64,000 nucleotides of DNA from assembly GCF_910592395.1 (NCBI RefSeq), contig NC_088313.1:12416437-12480436 (forward strand), given 5' to 3'. The notes beneath the pieces are model-generated. The model made no database searches. It was not told the DNA's origin and was given only the letters and a program-made list of their open reading frames with translations. Positions 9,901-24,900 of the stretch are shown piece after piece (positions within the stretch are counted from its first letter, which is position 1; the number at the start of each line of letters is the position of its first letter). The stretch is from Lineus longissimus (taxonomy: Eukaryota; Nemertea; Pilidiophora; Heteronemertea; Lineidae). Both the position numbers and the translations under genes were made by a program.

Positions 9901-12900
9901 ATATTTCCGACCCCGTAAAATCTAGAAAAGGAGTTCCTATTTCAAATGCGACCAGAATCATGTTACTTGATATTATTTAGAATAAAAAAAGCCTACAATG
10001 ACGTTTTCAAACGAATTAACTAACATTCCAGGCAGTATAATTCAGGCATGACACTATTGACAGGACTTTTTTAAGCATTTTGTCATATTTGTCCCACGAT
10101 ACCACTGAACAGTTGTTAGTCAAGTGATCTCAGCCCTGATGCCTTGCGCATGACCATGTTGTAGCACGATATCTCTATCTAGGCCATTGAGCAGAAATTG
10201 ATTACACTTGGCCTCGTTTCTAAGTTATTTGCAAATAAGTGTCAGAATGCAGATTGGGCACACGATCTTCCAAGTAGAATGGCCTCAAGGGTCAGAGGGC
10301 AATGTCAGTTCAAGCATGGTAATGAGGTAGGCGTATCAGTGAGAACTTAGACATTCTTATGGATGTCTTGGATTATCGGCCTTCTTGGGGTTTGGACCCT
10401 CCAGCTTGTGCTGGTCCATTGAGTGATGAGGCTAGTGCAAAGTAAGTACAATGTATACTCTAAGACTTCAGTCCAAAGTGGAATTTGTGGTCATCAGTGT
10501 TGTGGGAAAGTGCACTGTGTTTCTGTGTGAATGAAATTAGGACAATTGACTTTTGGTGTTTACAGAAGAGTGCAAGGTTTAGTTTGTAGCCCATGACATT
10601 GGGGGGGGGGCTCTTTCTCAATAGATCCATCAGCACAGCATCTTTTTTACCGTAGGGGAGTCTAATACCGCAGTGGCAGTGGCACTTTTCTTAACCAGTA
10701 CTATGAACTTGAAACTTAGTACACAGGACCCCCAGGTCAGGTGACCTCGGACACTGAATTTCAGTCCGGTCTGATTCTTTGGCCACCTGGCGGCAAAAAG
10801 TTAAAACCCAAAAAATGTGATATCTCTCTTACATGTAATGTAGTTATAAGTGACTCGTTTTCGATAAAATTTTGATGGTGCATGTAGGTTTTCCTCGCAA
10901 GGATGCATCACATATCATAAGCTATGAACCTGACATTTGGTACACATGAATCCCTACGTCATATAACCTCCTACCGAATTTTGGTCGATCTGATTCTTAA
11001 CTTGGCCACCAGGGGGCCAAAGCTAAAAGCTGAGCTGGAGTCAGTATTGTTGTTGCTCAGCTGCTTTCCATAATGACCAGCAGTTCAAATTCCTCAGTCT
11101 ATCGTGTGCCACCTCCAGTTCCCCGTGGCACAGCTGTTATCTTTAGCGTTCAGTTGCCATCAAGACCAATTCATACCAGTTCGCCCACACCACTCTCCCT
11201 GGAGTCATGAATTCACAGCCTCTGAATTCTCAGTTCTAGTTAGTGATATGTTTTCGATAATATTTTTATGGTAGGGTCTCTGAGCAAGGATACATCACAT
11301 ACCGTACGGGTTTTTGATTTGACCTACTTTTCAAGGTCACAGAGGTCAATGTGGTAAATTGGCAGTTTGAGTGCAACTATGGCACGTTTCAAAACAACTT
11401 TAAACTTGGTACACATGATCCCCTACGTCAGATAACCTCTGACACCGAATATCGGATTTGGAATATCGAATTGATCTGATTCTTGTCTTGACGACCAGGG
11501 GGCCAAAACACACGAGGTAAAAAGTGCAACATCTTGCTTATTAGTGAGTTGTTTTCGATGATATTTTTATGGTAGGTACTCCAAGCACGGATACATCAAC
11601 ATGCCTTAGGTCAGATTTTTCCTTCAACACCAAATTTCGGTCCAGAATGATTCTTGACTTGGCCACCAGGGGATACATCATGTGTCATTATTATAGACCC
11701 CACATACAACAAATGTGGGGTCTATATTGAGATTACTAGGAGAAGGTACTAGGCTTCTGCATTCTTCCCAGGTTATATTATGGAGGTAGTCCAGCAAAAC
11801 TGCTATTTCAACGGAAAAACTGTCAACCCTGTCCCATCAAACTAAACTCGATCTAGTGCACCTGGCAAAGATTTTTTCGAAATTCGGATAATTTTGATGA
11901 CTTTGAAGCGTTTTTATGCGCCGATTTTCTGATTTGCTTTCAAATCTCCGACGCGATTCTGTCAATCACACGTACATTAGCATAAGCTCCGCCCCGTAAT
12001 GGTGACGTCATATCCTCATGCATCATGGCGGCGGTATCTCTTAGTCGAAGTGGCGAGCTGTTGAGTATTTTGAGCAAAGAACGACAGTTGAATGTAGGAA
12101 TAAAATAAAGGAATAGCCTTAAATGCTTATCGATGATCCATCCTGCCCATCTGAAAAGGTTAGGGTGCTGTTTAAATGTTATTGAGCGTGTGATTTTGAG
12201 AAAGCGCGAGCGTGTTTGTCCGGAAATAGATCATCCGCGAAACGGAATAGACTTCACTCCTCCATACGTGTACTGTGTGGGCCCGTGGGGGCTATCAAAT
12301 TTGCTGACAAGCAAATTTCAAATTTCGAGTATTGATTTTGATTTCTACCAGCATGTTTCTTAACCAGCATGAATTCCTAACTACTAAATATCTATACGGT
12401 GAGCACAATGGCCCCTGGCCTTTTCATTAGCCAAATTGAACTGGGATGTTTTAAAATAACTTTTAAAATAGGATTATTATGTACATATTATGCCAATAAC
12501 AATGACGAATGATAGTGAAAATTCAAATTCCCATTATGTGTCCGTGTATGTTAGTATCTACATGTATCTGGTTTCGGTATGTCTAATATTAGACCTAATG
12601 ACATAAAATGATCATGATTAGATTTTTGCATTAGGCCTTGTATGATATCACGGGGTGACCATGGACTTGAACTTGGTGTTGATTGCAATCGACACAACTA
12701 ACAGCTCAAGACGTCTTGTGACGCAAAAGTTGACAGTGAACATCGATTTCTAAGTTTTCATCTTCTCTGGGGTGTTGAAGTGAGGATTGAGTTGTGATTA
12801 ATTAGGGTAACCTAATTACAATGCAATAGTTGTCTCAATTATCAATTATCATTGGTGTCATTAGTCATGTTAGTGTTCTGTCAATGGATGGTGGTTTGTT

Positions 12901-15900
12901 CCATATTGATAATAGCAGAATGGCTCTCATAAGTTTGTTTGTCGAGGAAATCAATATGAAAAGGTAGGAATTGATGTTAAATTTGTCACCGATAAAGGAA
13001 CTACTAAAATAAAAACTCACATTATCTTTCTGTACATTTTGTAGTACATGTACATGTATGTACAGATGTCATGTGGCATATTTAATACATGGTATACAGA
13101 ATAGTCATTGAACAGAATCTTTTCTCTTCTTGTTTCTTCATCATCAATAAAATCATCATCATCATCATCATATTTTGGTTTTGTAACTGTTCTCCGGTTT
13201 TGTCAACACTACTTGTTTTCTCGCACGAGGTAGCTTTCACACGTGTGTACTGTATATACTACTAACTAAATATGTCCTTAAAATTGATGTACATTTAATT
13301 ACACCTGTCCGGATTTGGAATAGACTTGATATTGGTATTGCTGGGTTCTTGTTTGATGTCAGAAGAGCAATGACCCCAGTATTGGCCATATTTCCTCTAG
13401 CATTTCAAGCTGTGTATGTGGTCCCGTTTTGGCCAAGGGCAAGGCCCCAATTATCTGGGTTGCAGTCCAGCACTTTTTTTCTTATGTGTGGCGATGCATT
13501 CGTTTTAATAGCGAAAGCAGAGGATTTTGCAAATGTTGTTGTTTGATATACATGTATGTACTTTTTTGAGGTCTTACCCAAAAAATCGTAAAATAAAAAA
13601 CAGGTGTTTTTGTGAGAGAAAACAGGTCTAAGACTTTGCATAAATAATTTTTGGGGGTGGGCAAATGCAGGATAGATGGGCAGACTAGATTTTTGGATAA
13701 GAGTGACAAATATATGCAGATTACTGGCCCGTTATCTATATTTATAAATTGAATTCTGCTCATGACTAAACTGATTCGGGAGTACACAGAATAGGTCTTT
13801 GAATGGAATTCAATTGACCCATAATGAACCGTTCCCTACATGCATGGTTTGTAGGCCTACTAAATCCAAGTACATGTACTTAAAATGTGTGGGCCGCATT
13901 ATCAAACAAATAGTTCATGTTCATATTCATTGAGCGCTGTTAGTGTTAGGTCTTGTTGAGTGTGTTGTCTGCATGGAGGTCGAGACAGCACACAGCTATT
14001 CCTAGTAGCATTTTGAGTCTTTTAGGCTCAGAGGTTTGATTTTTCTGCGGTGATCTTGGTTTCGATTGCAGTGTCTTCACATGCCTTCAGATGGTTGAGG
14101 AATTGTTAAACTGTGTTGGGTAAGTGCATGGTCGTGATTGAACTTTCCATTACAATATAAATGTACATGATTGTTCATTTTAACTTAAGTGATCCTGGGG
14201 ACTTCCTGATTACACAATTCATGATCGATAGATATCAGAAATCAATTGTACGATGTCTGTTAATACTGTTGATGTTCAATTCTAGATGACAAAGTCTGGT
14301 TTTTTAAAAATTTTCCTTCAGATGCGGGTTCTTTGGTTCTGGACATACTTTCTGTTCTGTGTATACCTGATCATTTGTCTCAGATACCTCACATGCCAAA
14401 TTTGTGAAGGAGAAGGAGCATGTGAATGGTACTCGTGATCTGTTGAGATTGGGGTGTGACTGTCGTTGTTGACTTTAAAACCTCATTCAGATGAGGGACA
14501 AGCTGTGGTAAAGACTCAGTGTATTGCAGACAAGCAATTTTTATCTCAGTGATATTATCGCAAGTGACAAAAAATGTACGTCTGGGTGGATCATTGCCGA
14601 TGCCTGCGATAAGAATCAGTCATCGCTGTAATGTACAATCTTGACATCGCTGTTATGTACAATCTTGTCATCGCTGTAATGTACAATCTACGATACAATT
14701 GTTTTAAAAACAACTCTTGTATTATTTTATTGCAGATCGCTGTGCAAAGGGGTTCAATACCCTGCAGACAAGTGATCATTTGTATTGCACATTGCAGCAA
14801 TAGTATTGCCAGCAGTGTGATAAAAATCACTTGGCTGCAGTCTACTGAGAGTGAGATTAGAAAGATATCATTTCCATTGTGTCATGAGAGATACATTGTT
14901 ATAGATGCCTATCCTTTTCCAGGATTTCCTGATCAATTGTTGACACAATGTGATACATTTAACTTGTACATGTAATTAGCCAGTACTGTAGGCCATCATA
15001 CAACTTCAAATATCAATCAAATGACTGCATTTCCAAGAATGTAGATCAAGCCCTAGGGATGAGTATTCCACACAGTTCTCTCTTGACATGACTGCGCAAC
15101 CCCCCCCCTCCCCCATGCAAAAATGTAGACTATGTCTATGATCATTCTTTGCCATCCCAATGCCATCTTGCATTTTTTTGGTAAAATAGCTCATAGTAAT
15201 TGATAATATTTTGAGGGGGTTTGCCAGCCTGCACGTTTAGAAAGATTTGGAAAGTTGCCAAATATACATTTTCTGGTCATCTTGAGGGATTTGATTAGGA
15301 GTAGTTCTTTGCTTCTGGGGAAAGGGATCCTAAATCCACCACTGCTAGCAGTTGGATGCCCCCCTGGAGTTATTCCGGACAACGGGGACACCCTTGAGTG
15401 AACTATAAAAAACACCAACGATGGCAATCCCTGTTCTAAAATGCCAAACAACAATTTCTCTTTTCAGAAATATATTTTCAAGAAAATCGAAGGACGCTGC
15501 CAAACTTCCCGACCAGGCCAGCGCCCCAGGTTGGAAACTTTTTGGAAAGATTCCACCCAAGCAGACGGCGGAAAAAGATGCCAGGAAAATATCGGAGGAA
15601 TATCAGGCCAAGGTGAAGATCTGCCAGCAGTCTCCCACGAGGACGAGGAAGCGTGATATTGAGGTGCTATCGACGACGGCCCTGATTCTTGAGAATCGGC
15701 CGATGTGAGTTCATTTCCTTCTCTTCAACTTCCTCTCTCTGTTAAGCTTGGTGTAAAATGGCAGTATGTATGCCACTACTGTTGGAGTTGGGGTTATTGG
15801 CCTAAATGCCTCCTTCAGGGTAGGAGTTCGCTGTGAGTAGCTGTCCACTTGGCTTGGGTCTTTTCTTGACCTGTCAGGTAGGTAAGTACAGGGACCTCAT

Positions 15901-18900
15901 TCGAAGGAAAAAGTAATTCCTGTCTTTTCAGATGAGGGTCAGGGCCATACTTTTAAGTACATGCCCACATATTTCCAATTTTCAGGAGCTCCTCCCCCTT
16001 ATGCAAAGAAATTTGTAAAAATGTACATCGTATGCCAATTAACCCCCCAAGTTCTTGACCCCTTTCACCATCAGATGTGTACATGTACGTCATGAAAAAG
16101 GTTTGACCCCATATATGACCGAAGGCTGATGTCAGAAACATAGGCTGAGCCCACGGCATAAATCAGCCATTTTTGTCTTCTGTGGAAAGTGGCAAATTAC
16201 AGTGAAGTGTTGCCCAAGAGCGCAAGTTGTGTGTCAATTGTGTTTCGAAACCCGAGATGTTTTGGTTAAAAGCCTGGCACCTAAAAACAACCAAAGAAAG
16301 ACCACAGATGTAATGTTCTACTTCTGGGCAGAGAAATTAATTGAAAATAACAATGCCTGTAATTTACATTACAACTGGACTTGATTAAACTCATTGATTG
16401 ATGACCTAAAAACAATAAAAGAATGGTGGATGTAGACATAATTAGAGAATCAATTCCCCAGATTGTTGATAATCAGACAGGCCTGCCAGCTTGCCAAGCA
16501 ACTCGGAAAGGAAAAGTTACAGCACTCGGTAAAGTCGGAAAAGTGTGTTGTTGGTTAGTCTTTCAACTGATTAGTGTTGTGTTCATCTGGTAATAAATAC
16601 ATGTAATAAGGTTCTCCAAGCATGATTTGCATCACAAATATCGAGAAATATTCATACAGTAAAAAAAAAATTCTTATGGATAGCCATCAAATTCGAAAAA
16701 TATATGCACAGATTGATTTTTCACGTTCAGTTGCACAGAGTTACTACACAGAGTATTAACCTGTGAACGTGTATTACTGCAAAATTTAGTGCAGATTGTG
16801 TCATATTGTCCATGTTACAAGAGGAACACAGATTATTTTAGAAAATTTACTCTGGTGCGACCGTTTTGGCTGCTTTTCTTGTGAGGCAGCCATTCTCCCT
16901 CGCAATTGGCTCAAGCGGCACAAGCCTGGGCAGGTCGCTCGGTAAGTTGAAATGCCTGATATGATTCTCGGCAGTCTGGGGAACTGATTCTCCAGGGTGA
17001 TGTTGGTCAATTTATAATTGAAATCATGCTGCCAAGCCTTTGAATCTAATCAAGCTTATCAAGATGTCATTACAGGGTGTGGTCGACGGCAATGATATTG
17101 TTCAGTGAACAATGTATCAATTTGATCGAGACCACCTTCCGACCTTCCGTTAAACTAATTTATCACAAGTGTGTTTTTTCTGCCGATGACATATAAAACT
17201 TTTCCAGCCTTTTATATCCTTTTTAGTGCAATGTACATTGCTACAGGTATTTTATTCTAAAACTTACAAACGTACGTAATATACATGTATTTATATAATT
17301 CATGTGAGCTTAAATTCAAAGGATACTTCTGTCTGCCGCGACAGTATGTGATTCTATCATTTAGTCACTTTCTTCCTCTCTGTTGTGGATAGAATTTTTT
17401 GATGCAGCAGAAGTTATTGTCTGCAACATTCCTGATAGTGCAGCTCCGGCTCTATGATGTGTGGGGAAACATGTCGATTGTTGTCGATGATAGAACTATC
17501 AAGGGACCACTCAGATGACTCTGCCATGGTTACATTGTACCTGTATTGAAGTCAAATCAATTGGTGATACTTATACATGTGTTCATGTACGTGCTGGTAT
17601 GGATTTGGACTAATCATGTTGTACGAATGTTATATTTAGATTTGGGAGAAATTGATCGACCAAGTTGAATAGAACCTGTTAAAAACCGGTTTAAAATCCA
17701 ACTTTTAGTCTAGACTTCAAAGAGATGATTCATTTCACAGTGAAAGAGTACCAGCACACCTTTGTCATGTTTGTGCTTTAACATAACACTGACAGAAGAT
17801 CTTGAAAATCTGAAAAACAAGTGCAATTAGACACATCTAACAATGTTTTATGTGACATACTCTGGTAACATGATATACCTTAACGCAGGGCTTCCACCAG
17901 GATTCATATTGAGGGGGAGGCAAAGTGTGTTTTTTCACTCTTTTCATTTTTCGTTTTTTTAATGTATCTTTGCATTGTTTTCATCACAAATGTGACCCGT
18001 CACAGCAAAACCAGGCGCATGTCGCTTTGAGCTTGGCAGGTTGAGACGAACTGTTTGTTCATTTCTCTATTGTCTGCCTTTTGTGAAATATGAGCAAATC
18101 AATTTCTTCCATTTTCTCCTGGTGTCATTAAGGCTCATCTTCTGTGCGACATGCGCTTGGTTTTGCTGTGACAGGTCACAAATGTGCTCGAGAGGGTTCA
18201 TAATCATATCCTCCTGAAACTTCTTTGAAGGTACATAAAACATACCCATCTTATTTCCTGATCTGCAATCGGTACCTTAGTTTTGGTTGATATGTAACAG
18301 GCGAAATGATATACCCAATAATTTACAGCCTTGACTATTTCGGATGAAGAAAAACAATAATTGCTCCCTTCTGAATCGGAATGTGCTCGGCTGAATTATA
18401 TCTGTCATTCTGCCTCTGCCTTGGAATACTAATCAGAAACCTTTCGATAAATTTTACAGGCTGATTCACCATCAGTTGCTCTGAACCTTTGTGTTGAATT
18501 TATATTGCCAATTATTCTGTGTGTATTTTGCGGTTTTTCTTCACTGCATCTCAGTTTGTAACTTGTAAGTAATCAATGCATACTCTAGTTTCACCGATAT
18601 GAGACCACTTCGATATTTCAAGAAACTAGAGATTATTTGAGGGACATTGTCGTATAGATGCCATTGAAGATGTACCATCTGATCAACAATTGGTTTGAAA
18701 CACCAATTTGTCCGATGGTCATTTGTGTCCTTTGATTTCATAGTAATTATCAAAACAGTCTCAGATCGGTGAAACTAGAGTATTTAATGCTTGGTTAACT
18801 ATAGTCCATTCGTAAATGTTATGTCTGCATTGTTTTGGGCTCTGGAGGGCAAACTACTGGTCGGATTACTTTGAAGTTTGGTCTTAATTGATCCTTGCCT

Positions 18901-21900
18901 CTTGTTCTTCTGATTTTCAAGAACGCTTTTCTGTTTTGCAGGAATCTCCCGCCCAAGTCTGCTGAAGAGGCTGAGCATCATCGCCAGGAATATGAGGCCA
19001 TGGTGGAAGCTGTGAAGAAAAAAGGTAAAAATATCCATGATTATAAATGATATCATCATCCTTTGAACTGACCTTTTGATGCCCGTTTAATGGTATAAGA
19101 GGGTGCCACGTGCCCCAAATTACCAGAAGTAAAAAATAGTTTTTTTTGGGGAGTGGTAATTGACCCCCTCAAGCCTTTTCTGCACCCGTAAATGGTCAAT
19201 TCTCCTTTTAAATGCCATAAATTATTTCCTGAAACTTCCTAATGTGTAATTTTCATGTGGCGACAGAGCATCAGAGACGTACTTTTTGGCAAATTTTGGC
19301 AGCAAACGCGATATGTGGGAAAAAACTTACATGTGGCAAAAATTACACATTTTATACAGTCATCATCATCGATCGACTGCGCAGCAGGCGGCCACAAGCT
19401 TCCTCCAACCAACCCTGTCCTGGGCCAATTCCTCAATTTGTTTTGGTTCCAGCAGTTTCTATTATGGGCATAGAGGAAGGGTGGTCTTTCCCCAGAATGA
19501 ATAAACCAATTTAATTTCTTGATGTTTTCAAGCTAAGTGGTTTGATATATGATGACAGCTAGATCTGCTTTGAACTAATTGAAATCTGTCGTGTACCATA
19601 ACTGCAATATCGATAGGATCTTGGCAGTTTATCTTAATTTTGTCTGTGTTTTGGCTCTCATTTAATCTGGAGGCAATAACTAATAAAGGGGAGGGCACTT
19701 GTAAATTTAAAGTCTATTTTAATAGCGTTTGCATGCGCAAAGGTGTGTTGGGGGGGGGGGGGAGAGGAATTGAAAAGATGATTTGAACATTATTATTTGA
19801 CATAAAGCGTTATGTTCTATGGATAAGATATTCAGGTTAGAATTTATGACAGTTTATTGATTTTGAACATTATTACATTACTTTTGTCCAAATTTGTTTT
19901 ATTATGCAGCATAATGAGATCAACTGTTCCATTGACTGCATACATGTACATCAGTATCAACTGACAATCCTTTTGTGTACATACACTGGTTGGAGTCTGG
20001 GCATGGAAAGGGGTCCAGAAAAATTGAAAAATTGTGCGTACGTACCGAATGAACTTAATACTCCATAAAGATGTCCAGTGATGACTTTCCGATGTCATGG
20101 TAAGTGCGTCATAAGATAACTTGCAAGGTGCACCACATGTTAAATGACAAATTGTTCTTGTTTGCAGAACTGAAAGAGGCCAAGCTGAAGAAGAAGCATC
20201 TTCAACACCAGTTGAGATTAGAAGAACAACTTGCTGCTGCTGTCAAAGTATGGAACAATGAAATCCTGCCAAACTGGGAAAATATGTAAGTACAGTAAGA
20301 TTCAGTTAGTTTGCCATTTTTAGAACTTTATTGGTGTTGTGTGATATGAAGAACTTTTTTCTCTTCTTGACGAGTTATGATCAAAACCACAGTATAATTG
20401 GGTCAACCTAAACAGCGTCCACCAGGTTAAGAAGCAAGTTTAAAGTCAACAAAATAAAATCTAATGGTCATAAATGAAATAAGCAGGACATTTTTCACAT
20501 TTCCTGAATATTTAATGACATTTCACTGACATTTGTGTGCTGAATTAGCGAGTTGTTGTCTAAAATGAACCAGCGTCCACCACCCAGCCAGTCGGTGGCC
20601 ATGTTGGATTTGACTAAGAGGAAATGATAGGGCTTCCCAATACTACAGGAGCCTTGTGATTTTCAACAATAACTCCCTTGTCTTACACCCAAATGTCATG
20701 AAATTTTTAGGAAATGTGTTTTATGGTGTACTTATTTCATTTATGACCATTGGATTTTGTTTTGATGACTTGATACCTGATTTTAAACCTGGTGGACGCT
20801 GTTTAGGAGTTTAGCAGTCCCTATTGTTTGTGTGTGTTCCTTCATGTGGTTTCTTTCACTGTTACAGGCGTGGATCAAAGAAGGCAAGAGATCTGTGGTG
20901 GTTGGGGATACCTCCAAGTGTACGAGGCAAGGTGTGGAAAATAGCCATAGGAAACGAATTAAATCTCACACATGGTAAGCAGAGTCGAATCTCTTATTTG
21001 TCCGGAAATAGAAAGATCCTACATGTAGCTGTCCACGGTGATTGTGGAACCTTTGACATGGTCGCTGTCCGGAAATGTCTTAAAGGGATACTAGAGGCAG
21101 CTGCTTGGCAGGCAAGATAAAGTTACACAATGTCGCCAATAGGGTTCTCTCCCATCTCACAGTTCGTCAAACTATTCAGGCTTGAATACATGTATTTAGC
21201 GCTGAATCTAACATGACCCAGTGCCCTGATACTGAGCATATTAGTCACCCGAAGATGGTCAATGTGACCCTGCTGCTCCTGCCTATAGTCCCCCTTTAAG
21301 CGTTTGCAGTGGTTAATAACAAATACACAAGCGTGTTTGATTGAAAAAAGGCCAACATGTCAATGCATGCTTTACTGCGTCACCAATTATACCAGTGGGG
21401 CGAGCCGTTGATGATGTGAGCTCATTGTTTGATGATATCACAAGAAGGCCAGTGATTTTTCAGCGTGCAAAAATAAACCTCAGTGCCGGTTAACAAACTT
21501 TGCTGATCATTCAATAGAAACTTAGATTGAATAAAGTACAGATTGCACTGTGCAGTAGTTGATTGAAAATGAAGGCCGATAATTTTTCTATGGGCGTAAA
21601 AAAGCTTGGGAACTAAACTTTGGTAATCATGTATTGATAAAATCGATGAAATGGCTGATTGCACTGTGCAGTACAGTGGAACCTCCCTTAGCGGACACCT
21701 CTCTATTAAGGACAACCTCTCCATTAAGGACACTAGTTTTGGTCCAAAATTGGTTGTTGCCATTGAGTTTGACCTCTCTATTAAGGACAGCACTTCTCAG
21801 TCCCAAGGGTGTCGTTAATAGAGAGGTTCTACTCTAGTTGATTGACAAAGGGATGCACATTCTGCATAATGTCAATCTATGTTGTCCACATGCTACATTT

Positions 21901-24900
21901 TCGATAGGAACTAGAAATAAAAAACACTAGTAGGCCCTATGATGACAGTTGTGATATACTGATAGGCAGCTGTTGAAACTTCTGTGGAATTATTCGTGCA
22001 CTATATAAAGTCATGTACGAAATGTTTTATTTTATTTTCAGAATTATATGAAATATGCCTGAGCCGAGCCAAAGACAGATTGAAGATTATGGATGAAAAT
22101 AACGGTGAATCTGAAACCGAAGGTAAAGTTTGCCCCAAAGCAACAACACTTTCTCGTCAGGTGTTACATCATAAGGAAATCGGGGGGTTAATGTTCGTTT
22201 CTCCAGCCCTGCACACAAACCTCTGAGGTATTCGCCCTCATTTGGTGAAGTACCAGCGCAGAAGTAAGTGCGACCAATCAGAGCGTTGCTTACATTTGTG
22301 TCAAGGAATTTCCAAAACGATAACCAAACTCGCATTCATTCTCCGGCGCAGTGGTTAGTAGTGATAGTAGTCCTACACTATGCTTGAATGTTATCGCTGC
22401 TTTGGAGAATGACTCGCATTGATCATGCTGACAAATAGAGAGCAATGTCTCCCTCGAGGTGCGCACTGCAACCTCGATTCTGAGAGATCTGAGTGCCGTT
22501 TTCATTCATAAAAATCATAAGGTGCAGTACTAGAACCGAGGTTGATAGTTTAGTCTCGGTGCTGACTCAAAGGTGATGTACGCCTGTACTTCACCAAATG
22601 AGGGCGAATGTCTCTGGGGTTTGTGTGCAGGGCCGGAGAAGCGAACATTAACCCCCGATTTCCTCAGGATGCAGGTGTTATGACCCTTTTCCATTGACTC
22701 GGTCCTATCTTGCTGCTTTATGGCAACATTTGCTTGAGCCCTAGATGAGTGAGATGGCTCGGTGTAGGAGCGTCAAGCTTGTAATCGGAAGGTCATGGGT
22801 TCGAGACCCACTTTGTACTTGCTACAGAAAGGTTTCTAGGGCATGAAAATCAAGCGCTTTGAGACTTCTGTGTGGTGTATTAAAAGCGCAATTAGATTTC
22901 TTTCTTTCATTTCTTAGTCCTGAAGAAGGCCTCCATGTTACCCTTTCACTGACCTGATAAACTATTTCTATGAGGAATTTTGTGCTGGTCTATCACTAAA
23001 TAATTGAATGAGAATGACCACCAGACTGCAACTTTTCTTTCATAAAATTTGACAAGTAGTCAGAAATAATTTCCTGAAGACTTCCATCGTCAGTCTGCTG
23101 GTCTAGTCTTTAAAAGTTCTTCCCTATAGTATGTTGGAGTAAATGTATATCAGTAGCTATATAAATCTTATTCAAAACGTTTGTTGGAGCATTTTTGTTG
23201 CAGTTTGTGATAATGCGTGCCTGTCTATTCCAGAGCCGTCGTCCAATAAGGAATCGAGTGTGGAATTGATCAAACTTGACGTGTCTCGTACATTCCCCCA
23301 GCTGTGTATATTTCAACGGGGTGGACCGTACCACGATATGTTGCACAGCCTCCTTGGAGCGTACGCCTGTTACAGACCTGACGTGGGATATGTAAGTTTG
23401 TCGTAAACAGAGGGGTGGCGCATCATTTACGACTCCAACTCAGACTTCAATTTTAAGAGAACTTTACTCTCATCTAGTGACAACTTCGATTTAAATTAAC
23501 TCTTCAGTGCCAAGATCGTACATGTACAATCTAAATTTTTAAGGTATTTTGGTTCCTCCAGACGACACCAGATGTCCCTAGCTACTCTAATGTGTTTTAA
23601 TTGAAATTACCGGTACTGCAATATTTCATGTGTAAAAGTCTCTGGATTTGTTTGTGGTCAAATGAATGGGTGAATCTTGCATTCAATGCTGACACCCCCA
23701 GTGCACATCCTACGAGACTGTTGCCTGCACCAGAAGATAGGACACTAGTTCTGACCCCGAGACACCCATGTCAAGAAGAATCTTTGGGGACACAGCAACA
23801 CCTTCAGATGACAAGCCACTTCATCTCCGCTGCAGGACAGAAGATGTAGCACAGGCAGACTGAATGCAGAAGAAGAAAAATACATTCAGTCATAAAAAAG
23901 GAGGCTTAGCCACTTAACTACTGGACATTTTTGACGTTATTCAGTTGACCACTGGACTCTCCAGTGTCATTCCTGGCAATGATGTAATGACGTGCAATGC
24001 GTCATGCATTGAAAAACATTGTGTCCTGACGTCATTAGACCAAAATTCCAATCTGCAGGAGTGTGAGTCTTTGCACGTCGGACCGAAATTTCAGGCTACA
24101 GTTGTGAAGTGGTTAAAGGTTAAAAATTGAACCCCACGTCACCTTGAACATCTTAAGTATCGTATTTCTGTCTTTTTGCAATTGCAGGTTCAAGGGATGT
24201 CTTTCATAGCTGCTGTGTTATTACTCAACATGGACGTAGCTGATGCCTTCATCTGCTTTGCTAATCTACTCAATAAGCCGTGCCAGGTGGCCTTTTTCAG
24301 AGTTGATGAGACACTGGTAAGTAGATGATGAGCTGATTTAAATGTAAAAGAATTCAGGGTTTTTTCAGAACTGGCAAAAATGCACCCGCGAAGTTCTTTC
24401 TAACAACTGCATGCATGTTGACGGTTGGGTTTTGATTTTGGGGCTTTTTTCTTCCACCTATTCAGGACTGCTCTGAAATCTGATAAAAGGTTTTGATTTT
24501 GGGGCATTTTTGTTCTACTGAACTAGATTTGTATAATAATTAGCTCTTTCAGGACTGCTCTGAAATCAGATTTGACACAGTTATTGTCAAAAAGAGTAAA
24601 TATTGTCATTACAGATACACCTCACCGTTATGGAGATGAAGTTTGATTTGCTCAATCAGTTGCGGTCATGCCATTTAAGTGTTAGAAGAAGTTAAGATGT
24701 TCCTTAATATTCATCATGATTATCATCAAATCAGCCTTTAGTCAATAATAGTCTTTTGTCAATAATCTTCTCACAATTGTTTTCAGATGAAGACTTATTT
24801 CCTTACGTATGAAGAATTCTTCCAAGAAAACCTGCCAAAGTTGTTCGCCCATTTCCATAGGCAAAATCTCACTCCAGATTTGTATATTATTGACTGGTGA

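Noticed and set aside
22746-22830. tRNA gene
   Set aside because: Same reasoning: a tRNA-derived SINE head with no acceptor stem.
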